Assembly (NCBI GenBank): GCA_964400285.1
Contig: CAYNTK010000012.1
Coordinates: 1 to 64,000, forward strand
Source: FEN-1279 sp964400285
GTDB taxonomy: Bacteria; Bacteroidota; Ignavibacteria; Tepidaquicellales; Tepidaquicellaceae
DNA length: 64,000 nucleotides
Direction: 5' to 3'
This document shows positions 54,401 to 64,000 of the stretch, in pieces. Position numbers and translations under genes: made by a program. Numbering within the stretch: the first letter of the stretch is position 1; every line of letters begins with the position of its first letter. A model generated the notes under the pieces. That model saw only the letters and a list, made by a program, of their open reading frames with translations. It did no database searches and was not told the origin of the DNA.

Positions 54401-55417
54401 ATGGCTAAGGCATTCGATATTGAGGGGTTTGATGTAAACAAAAGTTTAACTGAATGTTTACATCTATTATTTAGAGCAAAAACCGAAGAACTGTATTTCC
54501 ATTATGAACAGCTTTTCGAAAATAATGATATCGAAATCCTTCATAATACAAGAGTGTCTTCTCGCAGACTTATTGCTTTATTCAAGGTTTTTCGTCCTAT
54601 GTTCCCCGAAAAAAAATATCAGAAAATTTATCAACCGTTATATGACTTTAAAAATCTCCTTGGTCCTGTCAGAGAAAATGATGTACTCTTAAAAATGATT
54701 GGAGAATATATATCAGGATTCGTTCAACAAGACGTAAAAGCTGTATTACTTTTTTTTGCAAAACTTAAAAATGATAATATATCAGCAAGAACAAAACTTT
54801 ATAAAAATACTGAACTCAAAAATTTCAAAAATCATAGAGAAAAACTTCTAAAATTTTTTGATAGATACTTAATAAACCCTAAAAAGAAAATTGAAATACT
54901 TGATATAAATCTAAATTTTAAACAAAACGCTCCTTTAATCTTTTCATTTCTATTCGAAAAAGTCAAAAGATATATAGATAAGGTATATTATCATCCAAGA
55001 AATAAAAACGAACTTCACAGGATGAGAATTAAAGCAAAACCCTTAAGATACACGATGGAATTATATTTATCGGCATTTGGAGAGGATTTTAGGAAATGTT
55101 ACGATGAAGTAAAACTCTTTGTCGAAAAAACAGGTGATATACATGATATTGATGTAATAACCGACTATGTAACAAGTTATTTGAAAGAACTAAAAATATT
55201 CAATGATACGCAAAAAAGAAAAAAAGAAAAGATTTCCAATAAATCTCTAAGGGAATATTTAGTTTTTCTAAAAACAAAAAGAAATAAAATTTTTGATGAA
55301 GTATGCGAATTAATTGGTAAATGGGATTCAGAAAATTTCACAGAAAGACTTGAGAACTCTATCTCCGAATTTCCCAAAAATGCAGATGTGAAATTATATA
55401 ATACTCACGATATATAA
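54401..55417 (+). CDS. CHAD-domain protein
   Basis: A 338-residue, almost entirely helical, basic CHAD-domain protein. Conserved His/Arg/Lys clusters are visible: LHNTRVSSRRLIALFKVFRP, LGPVRENDVL and, in the second half, ELHRMRIKAKPLRYTMELY and VEKTGDIHDIDVI. CHAD domains bind polyphosphate. No CYTH domain is attached and no polyphosphate kinase is near. It converges with the subtilase gene, sharing the terminator at 55423-55444. Confidence 0.9.
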   Translation: MAKAFDIEGFDVNKSLTECLHLLFRAKTEELYFHYEQLFENNDIEILHNTRVSSRRLIALFKVFRPMFPEKKYQKIYQPLYDFKNLLGPVRENDVLLKMIGEYISGFVQQDVKAVLLFFAKLKNDNISARTKLYKNTELKNFKNHREKLLKFFDRYLINPKKKIEILDINLNFKQNAPLIFSFLFEKVKRYIDKVYYHPRNKNELHRMRIKAKPLRYTMELYLSAFGEDFRKCYDEVKLFVEKTGDIHDIDVITDYVTSYLKELKIFNDTQKRKKEKISNKSLREYLVFLKTKRNKIFDEVCELIGKWDSENFTERLENSISEFPKNADVKLYNTHDI

Positions 55418-55422
55418 AAAAA

Positions 55423-55444
55423 GAGCTGTCTTTTAAGACAGCTC
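55423..55444. terminator. Bidirectional terminator between CHAD and subtilase genes
   Basis: GAGCTGTC and GACAGCTC pair around TTTTAA. On the minus strand it is followed by seven T (for the subtilase gene); on the plus strand by CTTAATTTTT (for the CHAD gene). Confidence 0.88.
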
Positions 55445-55473
55445 CTTAATTTTTATTCGATTACATCCCTACG

Positions 55474-58356
55474 CTATTTCACTAAAATCATTCTCTTAAT
55501 ATCAGAAAATTTATTTGTCGTCATCCTATAAAAATATAATCCACTCGAAAGAGATGAACCATTAAAATTAAATTCATAATATCCAGCACTTAATTTTTCA
55601 TTTACCAAAGTCATCACTTCTCTACCCAAAACATCATAAATTCTTAAATTCACAAAATCATTTTCAGGAATTGCGAATTTAATATTTGTTGTTGGATTAA
55701 ACGGATTCGGATAGTTTTGGGATAATTCATATTTATTTGGTAATAGTTCTGAAATTTGCTTAACACCAACTGAATTATATTTATTCCTTGCTATTACTGA
55801 TTGATTTTTTAAATCGGCTAAATTATTTCCCTTTAATATTGCAAATCCTACTACCACACTTTGATTTGCAGGTATATTTAACGGACCAACACCAATGGTA
55901 AAAGCAACTCCGTCTGGACCTAACGAATCGGTAGATGTTCCACTACTTAATGTTTGCCACTTTTCTTCTGTTGTAAATCCATCGAATAAATCTCCCATAG
56001 CAATTGGTTTGTAATTCATATTCTGGTTAGTCATTACTGCAATTCCAAGATATGGATAAGTCGATAAGGTGTTATAAGTATATCCCAATTTATTCGTAGC
56101 ATCATATCTTGTAATATTATCACTCGCAAAATTCCCACCCGGAGCAAAGAAACTGAAAATTCCCGCATACAAATTGCTCAATGCAGTAGAATTTGTATTT
56201 TTAATATTATATCTGAATAAAATATAATTAGAATCATTAGCAGTATTAAATGCAAAACTTTCCGCCGTTACTTCAACGCCAATCTTATTCGTTCCCGCTC
56301 CATTATCGTTAAATTTTCCATCTCCATCTTGAGCTGAAATAACACCAGGCTTGCTTAAAGTATAGGATTTTAATGCGACAAAATCCGTATCCGATGTATT
56401 TGCAGGTATTGAAGCTCTTCTACTCACATCAGAAACCTTTGTACTACTAATTCCAATCATCAAACCACTTTCATAAATTTGATTTACTAAATCATTATAT
56501 AATGTTAAACCTGTTCCGTATGCTTGTGCTTTTTTACCTATCGCTCCATCGTTTGTTAGTGCTAATTTCAAGTTATTAACATTATGCGTTGCAAAACCTT
56601 GTCTGAATTTTACTGTAAAAGTATTTGAACCGTTTTCAGTATAACAAGTAGCTGAATTCGATACTGTAAATGTAACATTTTTATCGAAGGCACACGTCTG
56701 CTTCGCTTTCACTCTAAAGGTATTTGTTAATGATGTGCTGAAATTATTGTATGCATTTACATTTCCAATATAAACCGAATCCTGAACGATTTCTACATCT
56801 GGGTCATTTGTTGTTAATCTTATTGAAACGTTACTTCCTGCAATATGAACATTTTTTAAAGTAACTGCAATAGGTATCATTTCATTTACATCATAAACCT
56901 TGTCATTATTCCCATAAATAGAATCATTATGAACTGTTGAAACTATTCTTGCTATTGGATAATCGGATAAACACTTAAAAGCATTTACCCTTCCTGTTCC
57001 AAGCAATCCAACATAAGATGGATTTAAATTATATATACTATCAACACCAATTAATAATCTATTAACAACTTGTTGAGGTGTCCAGCTTGGATATTTAGAA
57101 CGGATTAAAGCAACTGTTCCGGCAGTAATAGGTGAAGACATAGAAGTCCCATCCCATGCTTCATAAGTATTATTATATACAGTGCTTAATATATTTTGTC
57201 CCGGAGCACATACATCGACTGTAGAATGAAAATTAGAAAAAGTTGTTTTTACATCATTCGAATTCGTTGCTGCAACCGATACAACATTATCATAAGAAGC
57301 AGGATATCTTGGCCAATTCTGTCCAATTCCATTTGCATCTCCGTTTCCTGCAGATGCGCATATTACAGTTCCATTCGCCCATGCATTGTTAACAACAGAT
57401 TGTGTATATGAACTGTAATATGAACTACCATAACTGCAATTTATTACTTTCGCTCCGTTTTGATACTGATATATAATACCATTATCTGTATTATATAGTA
57501 ATGATTGCGGATTCGTATCATCAGTATGTTTTGTAACTAAAAATTTTACTTTATATCCAATTCCACCACCATGAATAGCATTATTAGTTACCTGTGTTGC
57601 ACAACCACAAACGTGCGAGCCGTGTGTATTTCCATTCGGCATAATGCTTGGGTCATTATCACCTCCCCAAAAGTCCCATCCTCTCCAATCGTCAATATAT
57701 CCATTATTATCATCATCTATATTGTTCGTAGGATTTTCTCCCCAATTAATTTTGGCATTCGCTTGAAGGTCAGGATGGTCAAAATCTGTCCCTGAATCGA
57801 CTATTCCTACAACAATACTCGTATCACCTCTGTTTAAATCCCAAGCTTGATATGAATTAATTTTACTTATATGCCATTGTGCACTGATTAGCGGGTCATT
57901 TGGAATATGGTCTGCTTTATATACAAAACTTGGTTCAGCCCATTCTATTAATCCATTAAAATTGCTCAATAATAATAAAGATAAATCGAATGGGTCAATT
58001 GCTTTTTCGTATTTTATCGAAAATATTTTCGCAAGCTCTTCATCACCAATTTTCCTCTTGGATAAATCACTTTTTAACGGATGATTCTGAATAACTTGCT
58101 TTACACTATAATTCGACAAGAAATTATCGAGGTATTGTATACCTGTTTTGTTAAAACTTGAATTTAATACTTCGTTTTTAAATTTTACATTTACAATACC
58201 AACCTGATAATATTTCCCCTGCCCTCTGTAAATTGTATTTCCGTTTAAAATCTTATATTCTCCTCCATCTCTAAAGCTTAAAAACGGAAAACTTAAAATA
58301 ATAGCCAATAAAATAAAAAGGCTATTTTTCATTTTTAATTTTGAATAACTTTTCAT
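55474..58356 (-). CDS. Secreted subtilisin-like serine protease (S8) with type IX sorting domain
   Basis: A secreted S8 protease; numbering is from the ATG at 58356 (MKSYSKLKMKNSLFILLAII), which gives a normal signal peptide; an ATG at 58407 in frame would add 17 residues. After a prodomain the catalytic triad is D187 (VGIVDSGTDFDHPDL), H245 (THGSHVCG) and S405 (GTSMSSP), with the oxyanion ASAGNGD. Next come a large beta-rich region without clear catalytic motifs and a type IX C-terminal domain (NYPNPFNPTTNIKFAIPEN, YDVLGREVMTLVNE, GLYFYRMTTNKFSDIKRMIL). Predicted to be exported through T9SS and displayed or released. Divergent from the TetR gene. Confidence 0.92.
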   Translation of the reverse strand: MKSYSKLKMKNSLFILLAIILSFPFLSFRDGGEYKILNGNTIYRGQGKYYQVGIVNVKFKNEVLNSSFNKTGIQYLDNFLSNYSVKQVIQNHPLKSDLSKRKIGDEELAKIFSIKYEKAIDPFDLSLLLLSNFNGLIEWAEPSFVYKADHIPNDPLISAQWHISKINSYQAWDLNRGDTSIVVGIVDSGTDFDHPDLQANAKINWGENPTNNIDDDNNGYIDDWRGWDFWGGDNDPSIMPNGNTHGSHVCGCATQVTNNAIHGGGIGYKVKFLVTKHTDDTNPQSLLYNTDNGIIYQYQNGAKVINCSYGSSYYSSYTQSVVNNAWANGTVICASAGNGDANGIGQNWPRYPASYDNVVSVAATNSNDVKTTFSNFHSTVDVCAPGQNILSTVYNNTYEAWDGTSMSSPITAGTVALIRSKYPSWTPQQVVNRLLIGVDSIYNLNPSYVGLLGTGRVNAFKCLSDYPIARIVSTVHNDSIYGNNDKVYDVNEMIPIAVTLKNVHIAGSNVSIRLTTNDPDVEIVQDSVYIGNVNAYNNFSTSLTNTFRVKAKQTCAFDKNVTFTVSNSATCYTENGSNTFTVKFRQGFATHNVNNLKLALTNDGAIGKKAQAYGTGLTLYNDLVNQIYESGLMIGISSTKVSDVSRRASIPANTSDTDFVALKSYTLSKPGVISAQDGDGKFNDNGAGTNKIGVEVTAESFAFNTANDSNYILFRYNIKNTNSTALSNLYAGIFSFFAPGGNFASDNITRYDATNKLGYTYNTLSTYPYLGIAVMTNQNMNYKPIAMGDLFDGFTTEEKWQTLSSGTSTDSLGPDGVAFTIGVGPLNIPANQSVVVGFAILKGNNLADLKNQSVIARNKYNSVGVKQISELLPNKYELSQNYPNPFNPTTNIKFAIPENDFVNLRIYDVLGREVMTLVNEKLSAGYYEFNFNGSSLSSGLYFYRMTTNKFSDIKRMILVK

Positions 58357-58592
58357 ATAATTTAAATTTAAATTGAATAAGTTTTTTTTAATCATATTAA
58401 TATACAAAAATATTTAAAATTTTAAAATAAATATAATGAATAACGAAATATCGTTTGAATATCAAAAATATATAAAATTTATAAACTACATTTTGAAACT
58501 CTAAACCCAATATTTACGTAAAAACAATTAACAATTTCTTAATATAAAATATAAATTTTTATATTGATAATAAATTTATCTTTTTTTATTTT

Positions 58593-58620
58593 GGAAACTA
58601 AATAAACGAATTTAGTTTCC
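58593..58620. promoter_or_regulatory. TetR-type operator of the efflux operon
   Basis: A perfect 28-bp inverted repeat, GGAAACTAAAT-N6-ATTTAGTTTCC, ending 14 bp before the ATG of the TetR-family gene. Size and position are those expected of a TetR-dimer autoregulatory operator. It also lies in the region divergent from the subtilase gene, 237 bp from its start. Confidence 0.8.
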
Positions 58621-58634
58621 ATATTTTTTATTTA

Positions 58635-59249
58635 ATGAAAGACAAAGATAAAATACTAAAATTTGCAAGTGATAAATTCTTTAGAGAAGGTTTTAATAAA
58701 ACTTCAATGGATGAAATTGCTCTACAACTGCATATTAGTAAAAAAACTATTTATAAACATTTTCCTTCAAAAGATAAACTTATCGAAGCTATACTCGAAA
58801 AAAACTGTGAATATCACACAGAAAATGAATTAAGGATTTTAAATCAGAATTCCAATGTAATTAAGAAAATAGCTCAAATGATACAATTTTATCTTAATGA
58901 TTTCACGAAATACAGTGACAAATGGCTAAGTGATTTACAAATTCATAAACCAGAACTTTGGAATAAGTACATGAGATTTAAAAATGAAAAGCACTACAAT
59001 CATTTTAAGAAAATTTTTTTACAGGGAAAAAAAGAAAAACTTTTAAAGGATATGCCTTTAGATTTAATATTAAATAGTATCGAAACAATAGTAAAAGGTG
59101 TGTTACATACGGATTTCCTCATCAATAGTAAATTATCGTTTAAACAAGCTTTAAATTATTCTATTGATATTTTAATTAGCGGAATTTTAACGACAAAGGG
59201 TTTAAAAATTTATAACAAAGAAAAAAAATTATTAAAACTATATAAATAA
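58635..59249 (+). CDS. TetR-family transcriptional regulator
   Basis: A 204-residue TetR-type repressor. The HTH reads FASDKFFREGFNKTSMDEIALQLHISKKTIYKHFPSKDKL at the N-terminus; the C-terminal ligand domain is helical and variable. It overlaps the TolC-like gene by 1 bp (TAATG), and the operator at 58593-58620 lies directly upstream, so it should repress the whole TetR-TolC-MFP-RND operon until an inducer binds. Confidence 0.93.
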   Translation: MKDKDKILKFASDKFFREGFNKTSMDEIALQLHISKKTIYKHFPSKDKLIEAILEKNCEYHTENELRILNQNSNVIKKIAQMIQFYLNDFTKYSDKWLSDLQIHKPELWNKYMRFKNEKHYNHFKKIFLQGKKEKLLKDMPLDLILNSIETIVKGVLHTDFLINSKLSFKQALNYSIDILISGILTTKGLKIYNKEKKLLKLYK

Positions 59250-60577
59250 TGAATCTGAAAATGATAACTATTTTGAAAAAAACTTTTTTAGTTTGTATTA
59301 TCCTAATAATATGCAAAAATGTAGATGCACAATATAAAAAAGCATATACATTAGGAGATGCAATTTCGGAAGCTATGAAAAATAACACCGAGTTAATAAA
59401 TGCAAGATACGATAGAATGAAGGCAACAGAAAAAGTTTCCGAAACATATAACGAAAACTTAATTCCTACACTTACTCTCAATTCACAGTATTATCACTCC
59501 TATAAAAAACCTATTATCAATATCTTCGGACAAAACTTCGAAATTGGAACTGATAATACTATGACACATACATTCCAAGCTTCAGAACCAATACCTGTTC
59601 TTGGAACACCTGTCTTTTCAGGGATAAGAATTGCTGAATATTATGCAAACCTGCAAAAAGAGCATGTCGCTGCTGTTGAAAGTAAAATAAAATCAGAAGT
59701 AAAAAAGGCGTTTTATAATGTTTTGTTTTTAAAAGAAGTTCTCGAAGTAAACAAAAAAAGTTTACAAAATTCAATTGACAATTTAACGGTTGTCGAAGCA
59801 AGATATAGAAATGGAGTAAATACAGAATTTGATTATTTGCGAGCTAAAGTAAAAGTTGAATCTACAAAACCAAATGTTTCACAATCCGAAAGTAACTTAA
59901 CAATAAGTAAAAAACTTTTCAAAAACGCTTTAGGTCTTAAAGGAAACGAAGAAGTAGACGTTATAGGATTTTTAACATACGATAGTACGGAAATTATGGG
60001 TACAACAGATAATATTTTGAAAAAAATTGCCGAAAATAATGTTTCGGTTAGACAACTAAATATTAATCAACTTATCAATAAAGAACTTGTAACTATTGAT
60101 AAAGCAGGTTTTTTACCCAAATTTTACTTGTTCGCACAGTATCAGTTCGCAGCATCAGAAAATAATGAAAAACCTTTTTTCAACTGGAGATATTATAACA
60201 TATTCAATGCAGGTATAGGGATGTCTTGGGATTTAAACTTTTTTAGAAATTCATATAAAAAAGCTCAATCTGAACTTGAAGTAAAAAAAACGGAAGAAAC
60301 CATAATAGACGTAAAACAAAAGTTAAAAATTTCAGGACAAAATATAATACTGAAAATGGAAGATGCTAAACAAAGAATAGCTGCAAATCTTGAAACGGTG
60401 AGATTAGCAGAAAGAGGTCTCGAACTTGCTAACATTAGTTTTAAAAACGGAGTTATAAATCAAATAGATGTATTAGACGCAGAACTTATGGTTAACCAGA
60501 GCAGACTTGCTTATTTACAAGCAATTTATGATTACCTTATTGCAAAAGCAGAATTAGAAGAATTACTCGAAAAATAA
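59249..60577 (+). CDS. TolC-family outer-membrane efflux protein
   Basis: A 442-residue TolC/OEP protein with a signal peptide (TILKKTFLVCIILIICKNVDAQ). Two OEP repeats are present with the typical helical YTLGDAISEAMKNNTELINARYD and, later, LAERGLELANISFKNGVINQIDVLDAELMVNQSRLAYLQAIYDY. It forms the trimeric exit duct for the following MFP and RND proteins. Confidence 0.92.
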   Translation: MNLKMITILKKTFLVCIILIICKNVDAQYKKAYTLGDAISEAMKNNTELINARYDRMKATEKVSETYNENLIPTLTLNSQYYHSYKKPIINIFGQNFEIGTDNTMTHTFQASEPIPVLGTPVFSGIRIAEYYANLQKEHVAAVESKIKSEVKKAFYNVLFLKEVLEVNKKSLQNSIDNLTVVEARYRNGVNTEFDYLRAKVKVESTKPNVSQSESNLTISKKLFKNALGLKGNEEVDVIGFLTYDSTEIMGTTDNILKKIAENNVSVRQLNINQLINKELVTIDKAGFLPKFYLFAQYQFAASENNEKPFFNWRYYNIFNAGIGMSWDLNFFRNSYKKAQSELEVKKTEETIIDVKQKLKISGQNIILKMEDAKQRIAANLETVRLAERGLELANISFKNGVINQIDVLDAELMVNQSRLAYLQAIYDYLIAKAELEELLEK

Positions 60578-60616
60578 ATAATAAATAGAAAAAATTAAAA
60601 AGAATAAAAAACGGAA

Positions 60617-61651
60617 ATGAAAAGAATTATTTATTTAACATTGATTATCGTATTTGCTATCTTTATATCAGCATGCGGTAAAAAAAATAATAAAAAAGAA
60701 ATTGAGAAGAAACTCTCACTTGTAAAAATTAGAGAAGTAAAAGGTGAAGAATATTCTGAAATTTATAAGGTTGTTGGTATTGTTAAACCTTACGCAAGTG
60801 CTAAATTATCATCGGAAGAAGGTGGCATTATTACTTATCTCTCAAAAGATAAAGGTTATAACGTTAGAAAAGGAGAAACCATAGTTGTATTAAATAAGGA
60901 TTTCGATAAAGCCGCCTACGAACAGGCACTATCGCAATATGAACTCGCTCGAGACAACTATGAAAGAGCAGAAAAGTTATATTTGGAAAATGCAACAACC
61001 GAGCAGGTTTATTCAAATGCAAAATTACAGTTCTCTATCGCTGAAAAAACTGTTAATATGTATAGAACAAGACTTCGCAAGGGTTATATAACATCTCCTA
61101 TTAACGGAGTTGTTGATGCAAAGTATATGAATCTTGGCGAAATGACAGGTCCCGGTAGCCCGATTTTAAGTATCGTCGATATCTCAAAAGTAAAAATAGA
61201 AGCAGGAATTCCAGAAAAATATGTTATTCATTTAACAAAAGGAAAAAAAGTCGATATTACATTTGACGTATTACCAGATGAAAAATATAGCGGGAAAATT
61301 ACTTACATATCCCCTACTCTTAATCCTCAAAGTAGAACGTTCGATATTGAAGTCATAATTGATAACAAAGATAGAAAATTAAAACCTGAAATGTCAGCAA
61401 ATATTTACATTTCAAATATGAACCTCGATGACGCAGTAGTCCTCGAAAGAGATTCTTTTGTTGATAATGGAGATGAACAATTTGTTTTCGTTCTCGAAAA
61501 TAATATTGCTAAGAAAAAAATTATTAAACTTGGTGGTTCATCGGATAATAAAGTGTTGGTTTCGGAAGGATTGAATATTGGTGATAAACTGATTTATTAC
61601 GGTTTTAGAGCTTTAGTTGATGGCGATACAGTAAAAGTAGTAAGTGATTAA
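60617..61651 (+). CDS. RND efflux periplasmic adaptor (membrane fusion protein)
   Basis: A 344-residue AcrA/MexA-type lipoprotein (lipobox FISAC, then GKKNNKK). The order is barrel-sandwich half (VGIVKPYASAKLSSEEGGIITYLSKDKGYNVRKGE), a hairpin helix (AAYEQALSQYELARDNYERAEKLY), return half (RKGYITSPINGVVDAKYMNLGEM) and beta-barrel (VDITFDVLPDEKYSGKITYISPTLNPQSRTFDI). It bridges the RND pump and the TolC-like duct. 39 bp after the TolC-like gene. Confidence 0.93.
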   Translation: MKRIIYLTLIIVFAIFISACGKKNNKKEIEKKLSLVKIREVKGEEYSEIYKVVGIVKPYASAKLSSEEGGIITYLSKDKGYNVRKGETIVVLNKDFDKAAYEQALSQYELARDNYERAEKLYLENATTEQVYSNAKLQFSIAEKTVNMYRTRLRKGYITSPINGVVDAKYMNLGEMTGPGSPILSIVDISKVKIEAGIPEKYVIHLTKGKKVDITFDVLPDEKYSGKITYISPTLNPQSRTFDIEVIIDNKDRKLKPEMSANIYISNMNLDDAVVLERDSFVDNGDEQFVFVLENNIAKKKIIKLGGSSDNKVLVSEGLNIGDKLIYYGFRALVDGDTVKVVSD

Positions 61652-61681
61652 TTTAATTAAATTGTACAAACAAAAAGTATT

Positions 61682-64000
61682 ATGAAATTTTTTAAATTAT
61701 TAGTAAATAACAAAGTTACAGTTTACATTCTCGTTCTTATAATAGTGATTATGGGTTCGTTTTCTTACATATCTTTACCGAGAGAATCGAGCCCCGATGT
61801 GAAAATACCTTATGTTTTCATTGCAACAGTTTATCCGGGTGTATCTCCTCAAGACATCGAAAATCTTGTTACTCAAGAAATTGAAAAAGAAGTAAAAGGA
61901 ATAAGCGGTGTAAAAGAAGTAACCTCTGTTTCGAGAGAAAGTCTTTCTTCTATATCGGTCGAATTTAATACAAATGTTGAAATAGATGATGCATTACAAA
62001 AAGTAAGAGATAAAGTGTCCACTGCAAAAACGAATATGCCCCAAGATATAAAAGAACCTATTATCACTGAAATAAATTTTTCCGAACTTCCAATTTTATA
62101 TGTCAATCTAACAGGTAATATAGGTGCTGCGGAGTTGAAATTAGTCGGTGATAGAATTAAAGATAAATTTGAGGAAATACCTGGAGTCCTTTCTTCAGAT
62201 GTAGTTGGAGGAATTGAAAGAGAAGTAAAAATTGATGTAGATGCTGATAGATTAAAATATTATAATTTAAGTTTCAGTGATATTACCAATACAGTTTCTG
62301 CAGAAAACCTGAATATACCCGGTGGTAATGTCAATGTGGGTAAAACAAGTTTTCTTGTAAGAACTCCGGGAGAATATAAAGAACCTGAAAAAGTCAGAGA
62401 CCTTGTAATAAAATCTAATAATGAAAAACCAGTATATATTAGAGATGTAGCTGAAGTTACTTACGGTTATAAAGATAGACAGACTTATGCAAGAACCAAT
62501 GGACAGGAAAGTGTTACTCTCGTTCTTAAAAAAAGAGTAGGTGCAAATATTATCGATATTATTGATAAAGCAAAGGAAATCTTGGAAAAAGACAAATCAT
62601 TAATTCCTCCAGGTGTCAGCTACACTATGACAGGTGACAACTCGAAATTTATTAAAAACACTTTACACGAACTCGAAAATGGAATAATTACGGGGGTCAT
62701 ACTTGTATGTCTGATTTTATTTTTCTTTATGGGATTAAAAAATGCAATTTTAGTCGCTACGAGTATCCCCCTATCTTTTCTTATTTCATTTACTGTCTTA
62801 AGCTTGATGGGTATTACTTTAAATATGATTGTTTTATTTACTCTAATTCTTGTTCTTGGAATTATTGTCGATGACGCTATTGTAGTAATTGAAAATATAT
62901 ATAGATTGCAGGAAAAAGAAAATTATAGCCCACACGATGCATCGATTGAAGGACCAAGAGAAGTTTTATTTCCTGTTACAATTGCAACATTAACAATTAT
63001 TGCGTCATTTTTTCCATTGTTGTTTTTTCCGGGTATAGTAGGAAGCTTTATGAAATATATGCCTATTACACTTATTGTATGTCTTTTCTCATCTCTCTTT
63101 GTTGCTATGATTATTAGCCCAATTCAAGCCGCTGTATTTATTAATTATAAAAAAGAAAAAATAAAATCACAGAAAAAGAAATTCAGACCAATCGCTAGAT
63201 TTCTCGAACACTTCGATGAAAAGTTTTTTGGCACATCGTTAAAAATTTATGAAAAAGCTGTAAGAAAATCTTTAAAATATAGGAAAACAAGTTTAGCATT
63301 GGTATTTGGAATATTAATTGGTGTTTTTATTCTTTATGGAGTATTTAACAATGGAGTAGAATTCTTCCCCGATGTAGAACCAAATTCAGTAAATATTAAT
63401 GTCACAACACCAGTTGGAACAAACATCGAAGAAACCAATAATCTTGCAAAAAACATAGAGAAAAAAATTCCTAAAGACGATAACATAGAAACGGTAGTTG
63501 TAAATGTTGGCTCATCTAATAATCCTCTCGACTTTAGTGGTGAAGGAATTCCTAATAAAAGTGTGATTACAATAAACTTCATTGATAAACTCGATAGAAA
63601 TGTTAGTTCATTCGAAACTTTGGAAAAAATTAGACAAGCAACTTCCGAAATCCCAGGCGGAACAATAGAAGTCGAAAAGAAAGAAATGGGTCCTCCTGTT
63701 GGAAAACCTGTAAATATAGAAATTTCTGGAGATGATTTTGTTAAACTTGGTGAAATTTCTGAACAAATCAAAAGGGAAATACAAAATATCCCAGGTCTTA
63801 CGGATTTAAAAGATAATTATGATAAAACAAAACCAGAAATTCAGGTTCTTGTAGATAGAGAAAAAGCTGCTCTTTATGGTCTTAATACTGCAATGGTAGG
63901 TTCTACTGTTAGAACTGCAATTAATGGAACTGAAGCAAGTAAATTCAGGGTTGGAGAAGATGAATATAGTATCACCGTTAGATTAGGAAAACAACAAAGA
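61682..64000 (+). CDS. RND efflux transporter (AcrB family), 3' end outside window
   Basis: An open frame of 773 codons to the window edge, starting at ATG 61682 (MKFFKLLVNNKVTVYILVLI). Visible: the porter-domain start YPGVSPQDIENLVTQEIEKEV; the first transmembrane block with VLILGIIVDDAIVVIENIYRLQE (the Asp pair of TM4 used for proton coupling, written here from around residue 395); GPREVLFPVTIATLTIIASFFPLLFF; and the start of the second half (FNNGVEFFPDVEPNSVNINVTTP). Its subfamily is closer to the multidrug/HAE-type than to metal pumps. Typical length is about 1030, so about 250 residues are missing. Last visible gene of the TetR-controlled operon. Confidence 0.93.
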   Translation, partial: MKFFKLLVNNKVTVYILVLIIVIMGSFSYISLPRESSPDVKIPYVFIATVYPGVSPQDIENLVTQEIEKEVKGISGVKEVTSVSRESLSSISVEFNTNVEIDDALQKVRDKVSTAKTNMPQDIKEPIITEINFSELPILYVNLTGNIGAAELKLVGDRIKDKFEEIPGVLSSDVVGGIEREVKIDVDADRLKYYNLSFSDITNTVSAENLNIPGGNVNVGKTSFLVRTPGEYKEPEKVRDLVIKSNNEKPVYIRDVAEVTYGYKDRQTYARTNGQESVTLVLKKRVGANIIDIIDKAKEILEKDKSLIPPGVSYTMTGDNSKFIKNTLHELENGIITGVILVCLILFFFMGLKNAILVATSIPLSFLISFTVLSLMGITLNMIVLFTLILVLGIIVDDAIVVIENIYRLQEKENYSPHDASIEGPREVLFPVTIATLTIIASFFPLLFFPGIVGSFMKYMPITLIVCLFSSLFVAMIISPIQAAVFINYKKEKIKSQKKKFRPIARFLEHFDEKFFGTSLKIYEKAVRKSLKYRKTSLALVFGILIGVFILYGVFNNGVEFFPDVEPNSVNINVTTPVGTNIEETNNLAKNIEKKIPKDDNIETVVVNVGSSNNPLDFSGEGIPNKSVITINFIDKLDRNVSSFETLEKIRQATSEIPGGTIEVEKKEMGPPVGKPVNIEISGDDFVKLGEISEQIKREIQNIPGLTDLKDNYDKTKPEIQVLVDREKAALYGLNTAMVGSTVRTAINGTEASKFRVGEDEYSITVRLGKQQR

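Noticed and set aside
63334..63771. 145-codon open frame on the minus strand
   Set aside because: It lies entirely antisense to the RND transporter, whose own frame is conserved there.

Overview
The window is AT-rich bacterial chromosome with short intergenic gaps. It points to a Gram-negative member of the Bacteroidota/Chlorobiota (FCB) group, most likely Ignavibacteria or a close relative. The evidence is: two secreted hydrolases (32361-34763 and 55474-58356) ending in a type IX secretion C-terminal domain with the YPNPFNP motif; LPS genes (waaA, gmhA, split heptose kinase and adenylyltransferase); TamB plus a BamA/TamA-like barrel; and several families typical of this group (DUF4783, DUF2085, DUF2795, Big_5 lipoprotein, HQLGTP-type kinase). 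The lineage is inferred from gene content only; no rRNA is present.

Layout. (1) 1-3.9 kb looks like an accessory segment: an unknown zinc-ribbon protein, a NYN-domain nuclease, a decayed Hsp90-like ATPase, a Fic AMPylase behind three 27-bp inverted repeats spaced exactly 41 bp apart, a 3' tRNA fragment, then an intact tRNA-Ala(GGC). (2) 4.0-23.7 kb is a long minus-strand core block: M15 peptidase, gmhA, waaA, frr, pyrH, tsf, rpsB, rpsI, rplM, RNase R, tamB, heptose adenylyltransferase and kinase, a GT-C membrane glycosyltransferase and a histidine kinase. It combines translation genes with envelope genes. (3) 23.8-29.9 kb is on the plus strand: a lone FecCD permease, mnmE, a metallopeptidase lipoprotein, a histidine ammonia-lyase with an unusual Ala-Cys-Gly MIO triad, a methyltransferase and a small membrane protein. 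(4) 30.1-42.2 kb is mostly minus: an ABC-2 exporter pair, an M14 carboxypeptidase, a plus-strand YfaP-like lipoprotein split by an in-frame TAA, an M24 aminopeptidase, a frameshifted outer-membrane protein, purF, a PHP-domain protein and two small membrane proteins. (5) 42.4-47.3 kb is plus: hpf, hprK, a DUF2795 protein, the BamA/TamA-like protein and holB. (6) 47.3-53.2 kb is minus: a Big_5 lipoprotein, a giant NtrY-like kinase and a DUF4783 protein. (7) 53.4-64 kb holds a self-cleaving S24 repressor, tRNA-Met(CAT), a CHAD protein, a subtilase, and a TetR-TolC-MFP-RND efflux operon with a perfect 28-bp operator; the RND gene runs off the window.

No complete prophage, insertion sequence, CRISPR array or rRNA operon was seen. 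The most unusual signals are the Fic operator array, the Cys-containing MIO lyase, the overlapping small ORF and hairpin before rpsB, and the interrupted lipoprotein and outer-membrane genes.
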